Assembly: GCF_963677575.1 (NCBI RefSeq)
Contig: NZ_OY782038.1
Coordinates: 2,607,501-2,671,500 of the forward strand
Source of the DNA: an uncultured Draconibacterium sp.
GTDB taxonomy: Bacteria; Bacteroidota; Bacteroidia; Bacteroidales; Prolixibacteraceae
DNA: 64,000 bases
Direction: 5' to 3'
Below, piece after piece: positions 50,288 through 59,865 of the stretch; within the stretch, counting starts at the first letter, position 1, and the number at the start of each line of letters is the position of its first letter. The notes under the pieces were generated by a model. That model did no database searches. It saw only the letters and a program-made list of their open reading frames with translations, and was not told the DNA's origin. A program made the translations under genes and the position numbers.

Positions 50288-50307
50288 CCGGCTCCTTTCG
50301 AAGCCGG
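50288..50307 (-). terminator. Terminator of the single-domain fasciclin gene
   Basis: CCGGCT and AGCCGG pair over an 8-nt loop; on the minus strand TTTTTT follows. It lies about 70 nt after the stop. Confidence 0.75.
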
Positions 50308-50378
50308 CTCAAAGTCATGGAAATCCTAACTTAAGTGTCATAGCGTATTTTTGCAATCAAAATCTATTCACCTGATTT

Positions 50379-50885
50379 TTACTCAGGAATAAGCACTTTA
50401 TCGATTACACGTATTACTCCGTTTTTCCCTTTAATGTCGGCTGCAATTACATTACTATCGTTAATTTTTACTCCGTCTGAGAGGTCGACTTTAATTTTCT
50501 CACCATTCAGTGTTTTTACCGAAGTGTTCGATAGGTCGCTCGACATAACATTTCCCGAAACAACATGGTAAGTTAAAATCGGCATAAGTTGTTCTGCTGT
50601 TAAATCTTCAACGCCTTTTACTCCCAAATCGGCAAACAATGTATTAAATGCATCGTTGGTTGGTGCAAATACCGTAAACGGCCCATCAGCACTTAAAGCG
50701 CCTGCCAAATCGGCTTTTGTTACTGCTTCAACCAGGATTGAAAAATCAGGATTTGAAACCGCAATTTCTACTACTGTTGATGACGAAGTATCGTCGTCAC
50801 TCCCTTTTGCTGTTGTATTTAAAGTCAAACCAAAAGTCATTATTGCCACAAGGGCGATCGAAAAAATTTGTTTTACTGTTTTCAT
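50379..50885 (-). CDS. Fasciclin (FAS1) domain secreted protein
   Basis: A 168-residue protein with a signal peptide (MKTVKQIFSIALVAIMTFGLTLNTTAKG) and one FAS1 domain: FSILVEAVTKADLAGALSADGPFTVFAPTNDAFNTLFADLG (H1 region), then the YHVVSG motif near residue 110 and the ANGV-like NGVIRVIDKVLIPE end. FAS1 domains mediate adhesion. It follows a two-domain fasciclin gene on the same strand after about 135 nt and shares strong sequence similarity with that protein's second domain. Confidence 0.92.
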   Translation of the reverse strand: MKTVKQIFSIALVAIMTFGLTLNTTAKGSDDDTSSSTVVEIAVSNPDFSILVEAVTKADLAGALSADGPFTVFAPTNDAFNTLFADLGVKGVEDLTAEQLMPILTYHVVSGNVMSSDLSNTSVKTLNGEKIKVDLSDGVKINDSNVIAADIKGKNGVIRVIDKVLIPE

Positions 50886-50967
50886 GGTATTTATTTTAAA
50901 AAGTTTATCTATGTTTTAAACAATTCATTTCACCCCTCTTTAATTCTCCCCTTGAGGGGAGATGGCG

Positions 50968-51006
50968 ATTGCAATGAGCCAGAGAGGTGATCGGCTCATT
51001 TGCAAT
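50968..51006 (-). terminator. Long hairpin after the two-domain fasciclin gene
   Basis: ATTGCAATGAGCC and GGCTCATTTGCAAT pair over 13 bp with a one-base bulge. It lies 14 nt after the stop of the two-domain fasciclin gene; a second stem, CTCCCC/GGGGAG, follows. No strong T-run is seen. Confidence 0.5.
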
Positions 51007-51019
51007 CCGTATCTTTTAA

Positions 51020-51970
51020 TTACGGTAACAATACTTTATCAATTACATGTACCACTCCGTTGGCACCCTGAACATCAACTGCAACTACACTACTTTCGTT
51101 TATCATCACACCTGATGAAAGATCAACCGTAATGTTACTACCCATGTTTAAAGTTGGTACTTCTCCATTTGAAAGATCGGTTGAGAGTACATTCCCTGAA
51201 ACCACATGATAGGTAAGTATTGGCAATAACTGCTCAGCTGTAAGATCGTCTATTCCTGAAACTCCCAGATCTGTGAAAAGTGCTGCGAAAGCAGCATTTG
51301 TAGGAGCAAATACGGTGAACGGTCCTTCGGCACTCAAGGCATCAACCAAACCGGCTTTTACCACTGCACTAACTAAGGTGCTAAAGTTTTCGTTTGCAAT
51401 GGCGATATCAACTACCGACGGCGGCAAAATAACTTTGTCTACCACATGAATCACACCATTATCAGCCTCAATATCAGCAGCGGTTACCATAGTACTTCCG
51501 TTGATGGTTACACCGTCGCCAACTTCAATGTACATCGACAGGTTGTTCTCGCGAAAGCTTGACAGCGTTGGGAAATAACCACTTGCCAAATCAGTCGACA
51601 TCGCTTTGCTGCCAATTACATGGTACAACAAAATATCAGTTAATGTTGCCACCGGAATATCATCGAGGGAACTAGCTCCCAAATCGGAAAGAAGCGCAGT
51701 GAAAGCATCGTCAGTTGGAGCGAAAACGGTAATATTTTGCTCAGTACTTAGAAAATCTGCTAAACCTGCTTTCTGTGCTGCCTGAATTAAGACATTAAAT
51801 AAACCTGCTTCAGCAGCCACGTCTACAATAGTTTGTTCCATTTCTGGTTCCGGCATCGGATCATCGTCATCATCTTCGCATGAGGTAAAACCAATCACCA
51901 CTGCCAGTAATAATACCGGTAAAAAATTAAACCGGATTTTTGTCTTCTTAAAAATTTCAATCGTTTTCAT
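51020..51970 (-). CDS. Two-domain fasciclin lipoprotein
   Basis: A 316-residue lipoprotein. The signal VLLLAVVIGFTSC ends in a lipobox Cys followed by EDDDDDP, the acidic pattern associated in Bacteroidota with surface-exposed lipoproteins. Two FAS1 domains follow (about residues 45-185 and 190-316), each with FTVFAPT-type N-terminal strands and YHVIG/YHVVSG motifs. It probably acts in adhesion at the cell surface. A TAGGTTTG box lies about 90 nt upstream. First gene of a two-gene fasciclin set. Confidence 0.93.
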   Translation of the reverse strand: MKTIEIFKKTKIRFNFLPVLLLAVVIGFTSCEDDDDDPMPEPEMEQTIVDVAAEAGLFNVLIQAAQKAGLADFLSTEQNITVFAPTDDAFTALLSDLGASSLDDIPVATLTDILLYHVIGSKAMSTDLASGYFPTLSSFRENNLSMYIEVGDGVTINGSTMVTAADIEADNGVIHVVDKVILPPSVVDIAIANENFSTLVSAVVKAGLVDALSAEGPFTVFAPTNAAFAALFTDLGVSGIDDLTAEQLLPILTYHVVSGNVLSTDLSNGEVPTLNMGSNITVDLSSGVMINESSVVAVDVQGANGVVHVIDKVLLP

Positions 51971-52527
51971 AATTCTAGTTTAAAGTGGATAAAAAAAGTT
52001 TTCTGTTTTCGTTCTCTGAAATTGTTCTCTTGTTTTCATTTTGTTTAACTATTAATAATACAAACCTAAACACTTTTTGTTTATTTATTTTATTTTTTCT
52101 TTAAACACTAACACAATAATCTATACCTAAAATCCAATATTTAAAGGCATTTTAATTCATTTGTTAATTTTTATTAATTTTATTTTACCAACACTGACTG
52201 GGAACAAACATGATTTGCCCTATGATTTTGAAAAGAGCCAAAAACAGACTTGTGCCGACTGAGGGAAGGCCGGATTAATTTGGCTGATTATTTAGTAATA
52301 TCTTATCTGCATCAAAATTGATATACATCATGGAAAAATTTGACATTCAACAGACTATTGATTTATATCATAGCAAAATAGTAGGATAAAACGATCACTT
52401 CTTTTAAATTGAGAGGCGACGATCTGAAAAATAAAATGATATAAAAGCAAGAAGCTATTCATATATCACTTTATACTTCTTAGGAGTTATTACTACATCT
52501 ATCTGCATAACCTGACATTTTTGCACC
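51971..52527. other. Gene-free spacer between divergent units
   Basis: Very AT-rich near the fasciclin start. A TAGGTTTG box (minus strand, 52061-52068) may serve the fasciclin gene. A 19-codon frame at 52330-52389 continues after a +1 shift for another 18 codons, possibly a gene remnant. Otherwise nothing is seen. Confidence 0.45.
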
Positions 52528-54192
52528 ATGCAAAAGGACAAATCCGATTTCCCGGAAATTGAACTCCTGCGCAATGATATTTTTGTCTTAACCCAACGTT
52601 TAAATCGCGTTGAAACTAAGCTGGAAGAACTGCAAACACAAGGTGTTCTTCATGAAAAAACCTTATCTGTTGAGCAGGTAGAAGATTTTGAAGTAAATCT
52701 GCCCTTCAAAACAAAGGGCTCAATAGAGTTTGGAGTTGGGGAATCAGGGATGGCATGGTTGGGCAACATTGTACTTTTTATTGGTATAACTTTTCTGGGT
52801 TCATACATTCAAAATACCGGCACAGCAATTCTTTCGTCGGTTGTTGGATTTGTTGCCGTGGCAGGATTATATATAAGTTCTTGGCTTACCCACCGGTCTT
52901 ACTCGTTTCTGTCAAAGCTATTTGCCTTCAACGGCCACTTGTTAATCTTTTATTTCACCCTGCGCCTGCATTTCTTCCAGGTGAATCCTGTTATCAAAAA
53001 CGAAACTTTTGGTTTGATCCTCTTGTTTTTGATAAGCTTTTCGTTGTTGTACATTGCTTACCAAAAACAATCGCAAATAATGTCGGCAATCGTACTTATC
53101 ATGTTGCTGTTTTGCGGTATTTTAGGAAAAGACGTTAGTATTATTTCGGGAGTGACTTTACTTGTTGCCATTATTTCCATGTTTTTATATTACCGTTTTG
53201 GATGGCTGAAACTTACTTTTGCCTTCATTTTTCTGGTTTACCTGGCACATGTAAATTGGCTGATAAACAATCCCATAATTGGCAATACTCCCGATTTTAT
53301 TGCATCGCCGGGTTTTGGTTATTGGTTTTTTATTCTTAGCTGGTTTACTTTCTCCATGCTCGCACTCATCCTCCGAAAAGGAGCAATTTCAGATGAATTT
53401 GTAATTGCCTCGGTGGTATGGAACGGACTTGGGTTTATCGTAATACTTGGGCTGATAGTTGTTACCTACTTCACAGAAAATTACATCCCGATATTTGTTC
53501 TGCTAACAATTTTCTGCCTCATCTTTTCTGTGGTACTAAAATTATGGTCGTCGTTAACCATAACCGCACCAATGTACGTGCTCTTTGGATTTTTGTCGTT
53601 AAGTGTTGCCATTTATGGCATTTTCGGACTACCCGAATCCCACTCCTATTTTGCGCTGCAAAGTTTGCTGGTAGTATCGATGGCCCTGTGGTACCGCTCG
53701 CGATTTATTGTGGTTATGAACACGTTACTTTTCCTGACATTACTTTCGGTTTATCTTTCGCAGAATGAAAGCCAGAACCAAATAAACCTATCGTATATGC
53801 TTGTGGCATTTGTTTCGGCACGTGTCATCAACTGGAAAAAAGAACGCCTCAACATTAAAACAGAAATGGTTCGCAACCTTTACCTCCTAACGGGCTTTGT
53901 AATGACACTTGTTACTTTTTACCATTTATTCCCTTCTTCATACATAACCGCCTCGTGGATTTCTGCAGCAGTACTATTCTTCATTTTGAGTCTGCTGCTA
54001 AAAAGAAAAAAATACCGCTGGCTGGCCATCGCGTCACTTGTTGCTTCGGCCATTCGACTGTTATTCATCGACATGAAAAACGTAAATATTGGATACCGGG
54101 TACTCATATTTTTGGTACTGGCAATTATTTCAATTACGGTATCCATTTTATACACAAAATACTATATCAAAAAGAAGGAAGAAACGGAATGA
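52528..54192 (+). CDS. DUF2339-like polytopic membrane protein
   Basis: A 554-residue protein with an N-terminal coiled coil (residues about 5-45, LLRNDIFVLTQRLNRVETKLEEL) and then about fifteen hydrophobic helices, ending KKEETE. The coiled coil plus many short helices is the layout of DUF2339 membrane proteins, which are usually longer; function is unknown. A CATTTTTG box lies only 8 nt before the ATG. The redox module starts 46 nt downstream, so it may share a transcript with it. Confidence 0.65.
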   Translation: MQKDKSDFPEIELLRNDIFVLTQRLNRVETKLEELQTQGVLHEKTLSVEQVEDFEVNLPFKTKGSIEFGVGESGMAWLGNIVLFIGITFLGSYIQNTGTAILSSVVGFVAVAGLYISSWLTHRSYSFLSKLFAFNGHLLIFYFTLRLHFFQVNPVIKNETFGLILLFLISFSLLYIAYQKQSQIMSAIVLIMLLFCGILGKDVSIISGVTLLVAIISMFLYYRFGWLKLTFAFIFLVYLAHVNWLINNPIIGNTPDFIASPGFGYWFFILSWFTFSMLALILRKGAISDEFVIASVVWNGLGFIVILGLIVVTYFTENYIPIFVLLTIFCLIFSVVLKLWSSLTITAPMYVLFGFLSLSVAIYGIFGLPESHSYFALQSLLVVSMALWYRSRFIVVMNTLLFLTLLSVYLSQNESQNQINLSYMLVAFVSARVINWKKERLNIKTEMVRNLYLLTGFVMTLVTFYHLFPSSYITASWISAAVLFFILSLLLKRKKYRWLAIASLVASAIRLLFIDMKNVNIGYRVLIFLVLAIISITVSILYTKYYIKKKEETE

Positions 54193-54237
54193 TTCCTTTT
54201 TGGAGAATGAAATTTGCAACTGACTAATCAAACGAAT

Positions 54238-54852
54238 ATGAAGCTCAAAAAAATTCAGAAAAGCCAACTGCCCCTATTCGTTCTGGGATTGTTTTTTTTC
54301 TGTTGCAGTTGTTCAAGCCAACTGTCTGATGCAGAAAACAACGATCAGGAAATAAATAATTCGACAGAACAAAGCGCAGTTAAAACAGCCAACATTACAG
54401 AAATCGCGGTTGAAGCACCTCCATTAACAATTTTCCCCTGCAACGATTGCCATTCGGAAATAGAACCCAACCCGGAGCGAAGAGAACTGATTGATATGCA
54501 CGATGACATTACTGCAATTTTCAACCACGATAGCGATAACCGGTGGTGTTTAGATTGCCACGACCTTAACAACCGCGACTCACTTCGTTTGGCCAATGGT
54601 GAATTACTGGATTTTAAAGAATCGTACAAATTATGCGGACAATGCCACGGATTGAAACTACGCGACTGGAAAGCAGGAGTACACGGAAAAAGAACCGGCG
54701 AATGGAATGGGAAAAAGGAATATTTGCTTTGTGTGCATTGTCATAATCCGCATGCGCCAAAATTTGAGCTACTAACACCGGAGCCACCACCGGTAATACA
54801 GGAGAGTATTGGCTATATGAACCTTAAAGAGAACGACAATGAAACAGAGTAA
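54238..54852 (+). CDS. Tetraheme c-type cytochrome lipoprotein
   Basis: About 204 residues from the chosen start. The lipoprotein signal is LFVLGLFFFCCSC. Four CxxCH heme-binding motifs follow: CNDCH, CLDCH, CGQCH and CVHCH, the last followed by NPHAP. It is likely a periplasmic-side electron carrier. In gene order it precedes a four-cluster ferredoxin and an NrfD-type subunit, as NrfB does in NrfBCD systems. Its stop overlaps the ferredoxin start by 14 nt, so the genes are coupled. The frame opens at 54214, but the start at 54238 leads straight into the signal. Confidence 0.85.
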   Translation: MKLKKIQKSQLPLFVLGLFFFCCSCSSQLSDAENNDQEINNSTEQSAVKTANITEIAVEAPPLTIFPCNDCHSEIEPNPERRELIDMHDDITAIFNHDSDNRWCLDCHDLNNRDSLRLANGELLDFKESYKLCGQCHGLKLRDWKAGVHGKRTGEWNGKKEYLLCVHCHNPHAPKFELLTPEPPPVIQESIGYMNLKENDNETE

Positions 54853-55729
54853 ATCAAGAAGATCATTCCTGAAGAACCTCTCCCTGGCTTCACTTGCTGC
54901 GTTAACCGCTACCGGATGTAATATGAAAGAACTGGAGGAATTTTTCCGGCGAAATTTCAGAACGCTGTCAGACAAAGAAAAAGAATACATTATTAAAAAC
55001 CTGGAGCAAAAGTATAAGGAAAAATACAACAAAGAGTTTCAGGTTTCGGCACAACCGGCCATGGAACAGGTTGAATTTGCTTATGCGCTCGATCTGTCGA
55101 GATGTGTGGGTTGCCGCAAATGTGTTTATGCCTGCGTGGATGAAAATAATCAATCGCGGTCGCCACAAATTCATTGGATTCAGGTGCTGCAGATGGAAAA
55201 GGAAAAAGGAGTTGACTTTGCCCATTCCGATGTGCATTACAATCCCGAAAAAGTTCCTGAAAAAGGACACTTTTATTTACCTGTTGCCTGCCAGCAATGC
55301 CGCACTCCGCAGTGCACAACCGTTTGCCCGGTAAAAGCAACCTGGCAGGAGCCCGATGGAATTGTAGTAATCGATTATAACTGGTGCATTGGATGCCGCT
55401 ATTGTATGGCTGCCTGCCCTTACGGAGCACGACATTTTAACTGGGGCGAACCGGAGATTCCGGAAGAAAAACTCAATACTGACATGCACTATTTAGGAAA
55501 CCGACCACGTGTGAAAGGTGTAGTTGAAAAATGTACGTTTTGCATTCAGCGTGTAAGAAAAGGTAAATATCCATCGTGTGTTGAGATTTGCCCGGTTGGT
55601 GCCCGGAAATTCGGAAATCTGCTCGATCCTGAAAGTGAGATCAGATATATTCTCGAAAACAAACGCGTACTGGTGCTTAAAGAAGAGTTAAACACGCAGC
55701 CAAGGTTTTATTATTTCTTCGGTGTTTAA
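54839..55729 (+). CDS. Four-cluster 4Fe-4S ferredoxin subunit with Tat signal (NrfC/HybA-like)
   Basis: A 296-residue iron-sulfur protein. The N-terminus has a Tat motif (SRRSFLK) followed by a hydrophobic stretch ending ATGC, a possible lipobox, so it may be an exported Tat lipoprotein. Four clusters are visible: CVGCRKCVYAC (about residue 90), CQQCRTPQCTTVCP, CIGCRYCMAACP and CTFCIQRVRKGKYPSCVEICP. This is the NrfC/HybA/PsrB arrangement that passes electrons between a quinol-oxidising NrfD partner and a periplasmic redox protein. Tat export needs TatA, encoded at 6599-6871. Confidence 0.9.
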   Translation: MKQSKSRRSFLKNLSLASLAALTATGCNMKELEEFFRRNFRTLSDKEKEYIIKNLEQKYKEKYNKEFQVSAQPAMEQVEFAYALDLSRCVGCRKCVYACVDENNQSRSPQIHWIQVLQMEKEKGVDFAHSDVHYNPEKVPEKGHFYLPVACQQCRTPQCTTVCPVKATWQEPDGIVVIDYNWCIGCRYCMAACPYGARHFNWGEPEIPEEKLNTDMHYLGNRPRVKGVVEKCTFCIQRVRKGKYPSCVEICPVGARKFGNLLDPESEIRYILENKRVLVLKEELNTQPRFYYFFGV

Positions 55730-55786
55730 CACAATTCGGCAAGCTATATGAAACAAGAAATTAAGGAATAACTAAAAATTTTCGCT

Positions 55787-57037
55787 ATGAATTTTATTCG
55801 CTTTATAAACGGGAGTATAAAATTAATCCTCAGAGGTTCCAAAGCTTATTACGCCTGGTTGTTCTTTCTTGTAGCATTGGCACTTTGGGGAGCATTTGGC
55901 TATGCCGATCAGCTGAATGACGGGCTGATTACAACAAACATGCGCGATTCCGTTTCGTGGGCATTTTACATCGGCAACTTCACCTTTTTGGTGGGAATTG
56001 CAGCTGCGGCAATAATGCTTGTAATTCCGGCATACATCTACAACTGGAAACCCATAAAAGAAATTGTAATTTTTGGTGAACTACTGGCTGTTTGCGCTGT
56101 AATTATGTGCATTGCTTTTATTGTGGTCGACATTGGTAATCCGTTGCGATTCTGGCACATGCTGCCACTGGTGGGCACCATGAATTTTCCCTACTCAATG
56201 CTGTCGTGGGACTTTTTCTTCCTGCTGGCCTACCTTATTATAAACCTCACTGTTGTTACACATTTATTGTATTCCATTTTTTACAAGAAAACATACAATA
56301 AAAAAATGGTACAGATTATTGTGCTAATTAGTATTCCAATGGCCGTTGGAATTCATACGGTAACTGCATTTTTATACAATGCTTTGCCTGCCCGCCCGTT
56401 TTGGAACAGTGCTTTGCTGGCTCCACGGTTTTTAGCATCTGCGTTCTGTTCAGGACCGGCCATTCTTATCATACTCTTTCAGATACTTCGTAAGATCACC
56501 AAATTCGAAATACAAGACAAAGCAATCTGGACCATTGCCGAATTGATGGTTTACGCCATGTTCATTTATTTGTTTTTTACCATTGCCGAACTGTTCAAAG
56601 AATTCTATTCGGGAACCGAGCACCTGTTATATTGGAAATATCTGCTTTTCGGAATTGGCGATTCCAAACAAATTGTGCCTTACAGTTGGTCTTCCATAAC
56701 CATGGGATTTATTGCCTTTGTGCTTTTTCTGATACCAAAAACCCGTAAAAACTTTGTTACGCTAAACATTGGAGCAGTTTTAATTTACGCCAGTGTTTAC
56801 GTTGAAAAAGGAATTGCCCTGATCATTCCCGGATTTACGCCGGATGTTTTAGGACAAATTTACGTTTACACACCATCAATGACAGAAATTAGAACGGCAG
56901 CAATGATCTTCTCGCTGGGATTTTTGCTTTTTACGTTCCTGGTAAAAATTGCCATTGCCATTGTTTTCGAGAATTACAGAATATCAGATATCAGCAAAAA
57001 AGAAAAACATTTAATTCGCGAAATACCAACAACTTAA
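55787..57037 (+). CDS. NrfD/PsrC-type membrane quinone-interacting subunit
   Basis: A 416-residue protein with about nine or ten transmembrane helices and the NrfD phrases FYIGNFTFLVGIAAAAIMLVIPAYIYNWK, HMLPLVGTMNFPYSMLSWDFFFLLAYLIIN and IPMAVGIHTVTAFLYNALPARPFWNSALLAPRFLASAF. NrfD-type proteins exchange electrons with menaquinol and the adjacent ferredoxin. It starts 57 nt after the ferredoxin stop. No molybdopterin or NrfA-type catalytic subunit is in the window. The terminal electron donor or acceptor is therefore unknown. Confidence 0.88.
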   Translation: MNFIRFINGSIKLILRGSKAYYAWLFFLVALALWGAFGYADQLNDGLITTNMRDSVSWAFYIGNFTFLVGIAAAAIMLVIPAYIYNWKPIKEIVIFGELLAVCAVIMCIAFIVVDIGNPLRFWHMLPLVGTMNFPYSMLSWDFFFLLAYLIINLTVVTHLLYSIFYKKTYNKKMVQIIVLISIPMAVGIHTVTAFLYNALPARPFWNSALLAPRFLASAFCSGPAILIILFQILRKITKFEIQDKAIWTIAELMVYAMFIYLFFTIAELFKEFYSGTEHLLYWKYLLFGIGDSKQIVPYSWSSITMGFIAFVLFLIPKTRKNFVTLNIGAVLIYASVYVEKGIALIIPGFTPDVLGQIYVYTPSMTEIRTAAMIFSLGFLLFTFLVKIAIAIVFENYRISDISKKEKHLIREIPTT

Positions 57038-57218
57038 AAAGTCATTCATCTTTAACACTATTTTCCAAAAGAATACACTCAGATTATTTAGAAACACTCT
57101 AAACTACTCCCTCGCATAAAGTTTTTCAACTTGCATGGGTTACAATATTATAGTTTACCGAACATAATTATAAACCCATGGAAAAAACCGGGCATAAAAT
57201 TCATTAAACAATTTTCTT

Positions 57219-57650
57219 ATGAAATTCATTAAAACCTTAGCATTCCTCATTTGTTTATTTGCTTCTCTGAACTGTTTTAGCCAGGTAAAAGTTACCAGCT
57301 ACTCCATTTACGCCCTTGGAGTTTCGAACACATTCAATGAAATCTTTAGTGGTGAAATAAAAGTATTTACAAACCAGGGGAGCCTTGAGAACACCAGTAT
57401 TGAACTGAGTGGCAGTTATAATTTTCAACCACAGGAATACCACCGGTTTTCAGTTGGTGCCGGATTTGGACTTATTCCTGAATCAGGCGAACAGGCCTTT
57501 TTCTCCATTCCGCTTACTTTGGAAATTTTTCCTATACAATCGTTTAAACAACTCTCTTTTGTGATTGAAGCTGCACCGGAAATTTATTTTAACGACGATA
57601 ATCTTAATCTCCGGCATTTGTGGGGTATCAGGTATTCGTTCTCCAAATAA
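57219..57650 (+). CDS. Unknown secreted beta-rich protein
   Basis: A 143-residue protein with a signal peptide (MKFIKTLAFLICLFASLNCFSQ). The mature part is made of amphipathic strands such as HRFSVGAGFGLIPESGEQAFFSIPLTLEIFP and ends LRHLWGIRYSFSK, with a terminal aromatic residue near the end, as in small outer-membrane beta-barrel proteins. No family is recognised. It stands alone between the NrfD gene and mutA. Confidence 0.65.
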   Translation: MKFIKTLAFLICLFASLNCFSQVKVTSYSIYALGVSNTFNEIFSGEIKVFTNQGSLENTSIELSGSYNFQPQEYHRFSVGAGFGLIPESGEQAFFSIPLTLEIFPIQSFKQLSFVIEAAPEIYFNDDNLNLRHLWGIRYSFSK

Positions 57651-57959
57651 TATTAATTGTTTACACGAATCGTATTAACAAAAAAGCAGTCGCTTTTCTG
57701 CCTATTTTCAATCAGTGATGGCTGCCTTGCTCTCTTTAGGTCTTTCTGCTTATCTATCCTGATAGTTCTTTCAGAACATGTACATAATTTCAAAATTTTG
57801 TATAAACCTCGCTCCTAAAAATACAGAACAAAATAATACCTTTTTATCCTGTATATCAATTAGTTTATCTCAACTTTAAAAGTAGCCCCAATAAACATGA
57901 TTTTTGTTAACATTCATCAAAAAGCATTGGCATTCTGAGGCTCAATTCTTTAAAACCCC
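57651..57959. other. Gene-free spacer ahead of mutA
   Basis: About 310 nt without a supported gene. A weak open frame from 57904 is the upstream extension of mutA, not used because its start is TTG and the promoter box lies inside it. Confidence 0.5.
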
Positions 57960-57967
57960 TAATTTTG
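57960..57967 (+). promoter_or_regulatory. -7 box of mutAB
   Basis: TAATTTTG matches TAnnTTTG and lies 29 nt before the mutA ATG at 57997, supporting that start. Confidence 0.5.
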
Positions 57968-57996
57968 CCACTCGATTTTCAATAACAATTTTCAAC

Positions 57997-59859
57997 ATGG
58001 CAGATAAAGAGCAAAAACTGTTCACCGATTTTGCACCCATCACAACAGAAGAGTGGGAAGCAAAAATTAATGCCGATTTAAAAGGCAAAGACTACGAGCG
58101 CTCTCTCGTTTGGAAAACTTACGAGGGTTTCAAAGTACGCCCGTATTACCGTCAGGAAAACCTTGCAGGAAAAGACTACCTGGAAAGCTTACCGGGAGAA
58201 TTTCCATATGTGCGGGGAAACAATAAAACCAACAACGATTGGTTCATTCGTCAAAACATCTTTGTTACCGATTTTGAAGAAGCTAACAAAAAAGCTTTAG
58301 AAGTGCTTGGAAAAGGTATTACCTCTTTGGGATTCCTTTTCAGCGAATGTGGTTCGGTTACCAAGGAAAGCCTGGGTGTGTTGCTAAAAGACATTTGTCT
58401 GGAAGCAGCCGAAGTTAACCTGGTTTGCCCTTGCGATAACAACAACTACGCTGAAGCTTTTGCAGCTTACGTAGCAGAAGGTAAATGGGACAACGATAAA
58501 GTGATCGCTTCGGCGTCCCTCGATCCTATTGGTACTTTCGTTTTAAAAGGTAAACTGGAAGAAGATGCAGTAGCAAACCTGGTTCCGGCTGTAGAGGCTG
58601 CAAAAGCCGTTAAGAATTTCCGAGTAATTGGCGTTCACGGAAAATTCTTCGCCAACAGCGGATCATCAATCGCTCAGGAGTTGGCGTTCGCGCTGGCACA
58701 AGGTGCTGAGTACTTAACACAATTAACCGAAGCCGGTGTTAGTGTTGACGATGCAGCCAGAGCGATTAAATTCAACATGGGTATCAGCAACAACTATTTT
58801 ATGGAAATAGCCAAGTTGCGTGCCGGCCGACTTTTATGGTCGAAGATTGTTGAAGCTTACGGACCGGAGTGCAAGTGTTCGGCAAAAATGATCGTTCACA
58901 GCGAAACCAACCGTTTCAACAAAACGGTTTACGATCCGTATGTAAACATGCTGCGTACACAAACCGAAGCTATGTCGGCCACTTTGGGTGGTGCACACTC
59001 GGTTACTGTACTTCCTTTTAACGCTATTTACGAAGAAACAACTCCGTTCTCGGAGCGTATTGCTCGTAACCAGCAAATCCTGTTAAAAGAAGAATCGCAC
59101 TTCGATAAGATTGCCGATCCTTCAGCAGGTTCGTACTACATTGAAACACTTACTGAAGCGTTAGCCGACCAGGCCTGGGAGCTTTTCCTTGCGGTTCAGG
59201 AAAAAGGTGGTTTCATTGCTGCTTTCAAAGAAGGTTTTGTTCAGGCTGAAGTTAAAGCAATGGCTGCTGACCGTGATAAAAAGATCGCTCAGCGTCGTGA
59301 AAACCTGTTAGGAACCAACCAGTTCCCTAACTTCACTGAAGAAATGAAAGCTGATTTCGATGGTTCGTTGTTCGAAGCAATTGACCTTACTGAAGAAGGT
59401 GCTGAAGTGGAAACACTGAAACCTTACCGCGGTGCTCAACCATTTGAGACATTGCGTTACACAACCGATATGTACGCACGCGAGAACAAACGCCCGCTGG
59501 CATTTATGCTTACCATTGGTAACCTTACTTTCCGTAAGGCACGCGCACAGTTCGCATGCAACTTCTTTGCAGTTGCCGGTTTCGATGTACAGGATAATAA
59601 CGGATTCGCAACAGTTGAAGAAGGTGTTGTTGCAGCAAAAGCAGCCGGCGCCGACATTGTTGTGGTTTGTAGTTCGGATGATGAGTATGCTGAAATTGCC
59701 CCTGCAGTAGCTGAGCAGTTGGGTGAAGAAATTTTGGTTGTTGCCGGAGCTCCTGCTTGTGCAGACGAGTTGAAAGCCAAAGGTATCACAAACTTCATTC
59801 ACGTAAAAAGCAACATTCTTGAGGAACTGAAGGGATATCAAAATAAACTGGGAATATAA
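57997..59859 (+). CDS. mutA: Methylmalonyl-CoA mutase small subunit
   Basis: About 620 residues. The mutase barrel domain is present (DKEQKLFTDFAPITTEEWEAKINADLKG at the N-terminus, GISNNYFMEIAKLRAGRLLWSKI, DPSAGSYYIETLTEALADQAWELF), but the C-terminal domain has RKARAQFACNFFAVAGFDVQDNNGF where a cobalamin-binding D-x-H-x2-G would be expected, as usual for the small, non-catalytic partner. With MutB it forms the heterodimer that interconverts succinyl-CoA and methylmalonyl-CoA, the key step of the propionate (methylmalonyl-CoA) pathway. A longer in-frame TTG start at 57904 is rejected because the promoter lies inside it. Confidence 0.94.
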   Translation: MADKEQKLFTDFAPITTEEWEAKINADLKGKDYERSLVWKTYEGFKVRPYYRQENLAGKDYLESLPGEFPYVRGNNKTNNDWFIRQNIFVTDFEEANKKALEVLGKGITSLGFLFSECGSVTKESLGVLLKDICLEAAEVNLVCPCDNNNYAEAFAAYVAEGKWDNDKVIASASLDPIGTFVLKGKLEEDAVANLVPAVEAAKAVKNFRVIGVHGKFFANSGSSIAQELAFALAQGAEYLTQLTEAGVSVDDAARAIKFNMGISNNYFMEIAKLRAGRLLWSKIVEAYGPECKCSAKMIVHSETNRFNKTVYDPYVNMLRTQTEAMSATLGGAHSVTVLPFNAIYEETTPFSERIARNQQILLKEESHFDKIADPSAGSYYIETLTEALADQAWELFLAVQEKGGFIAAFKEGFVQAEVKAMAADRDKKIAQRRENLLGTNQFPNFTEEMKADFDGSLFEAIDLTEEGAEVETLKPYRGAQPFETLRYTTDMYARENKRPLAFMLTIGNLTFRKARAQFACNFFAVAGFDVQDNNGFATVEEGVVAAKAAGADIVVVCSSDDEYAEIAPAVAEQLGEEILVVAGAPACADELKAKGITNFIHVKSNILEELKGYQNKLGI

Positions 59860-59865
59860 AACAAC

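Noticed and set aside
52330..52450. 19-codon frame starting MEKFDIQQTIDLYH, continuing after a +1 shift
   Set aside because: Too short and interrupted; could be a gene remnant but gives no family signal.
57904..57996. Upstream extension of mutA from a TTG
   Set aside because: Contains the -7 box for mutA and has no similarity in style to mutase N-termini.
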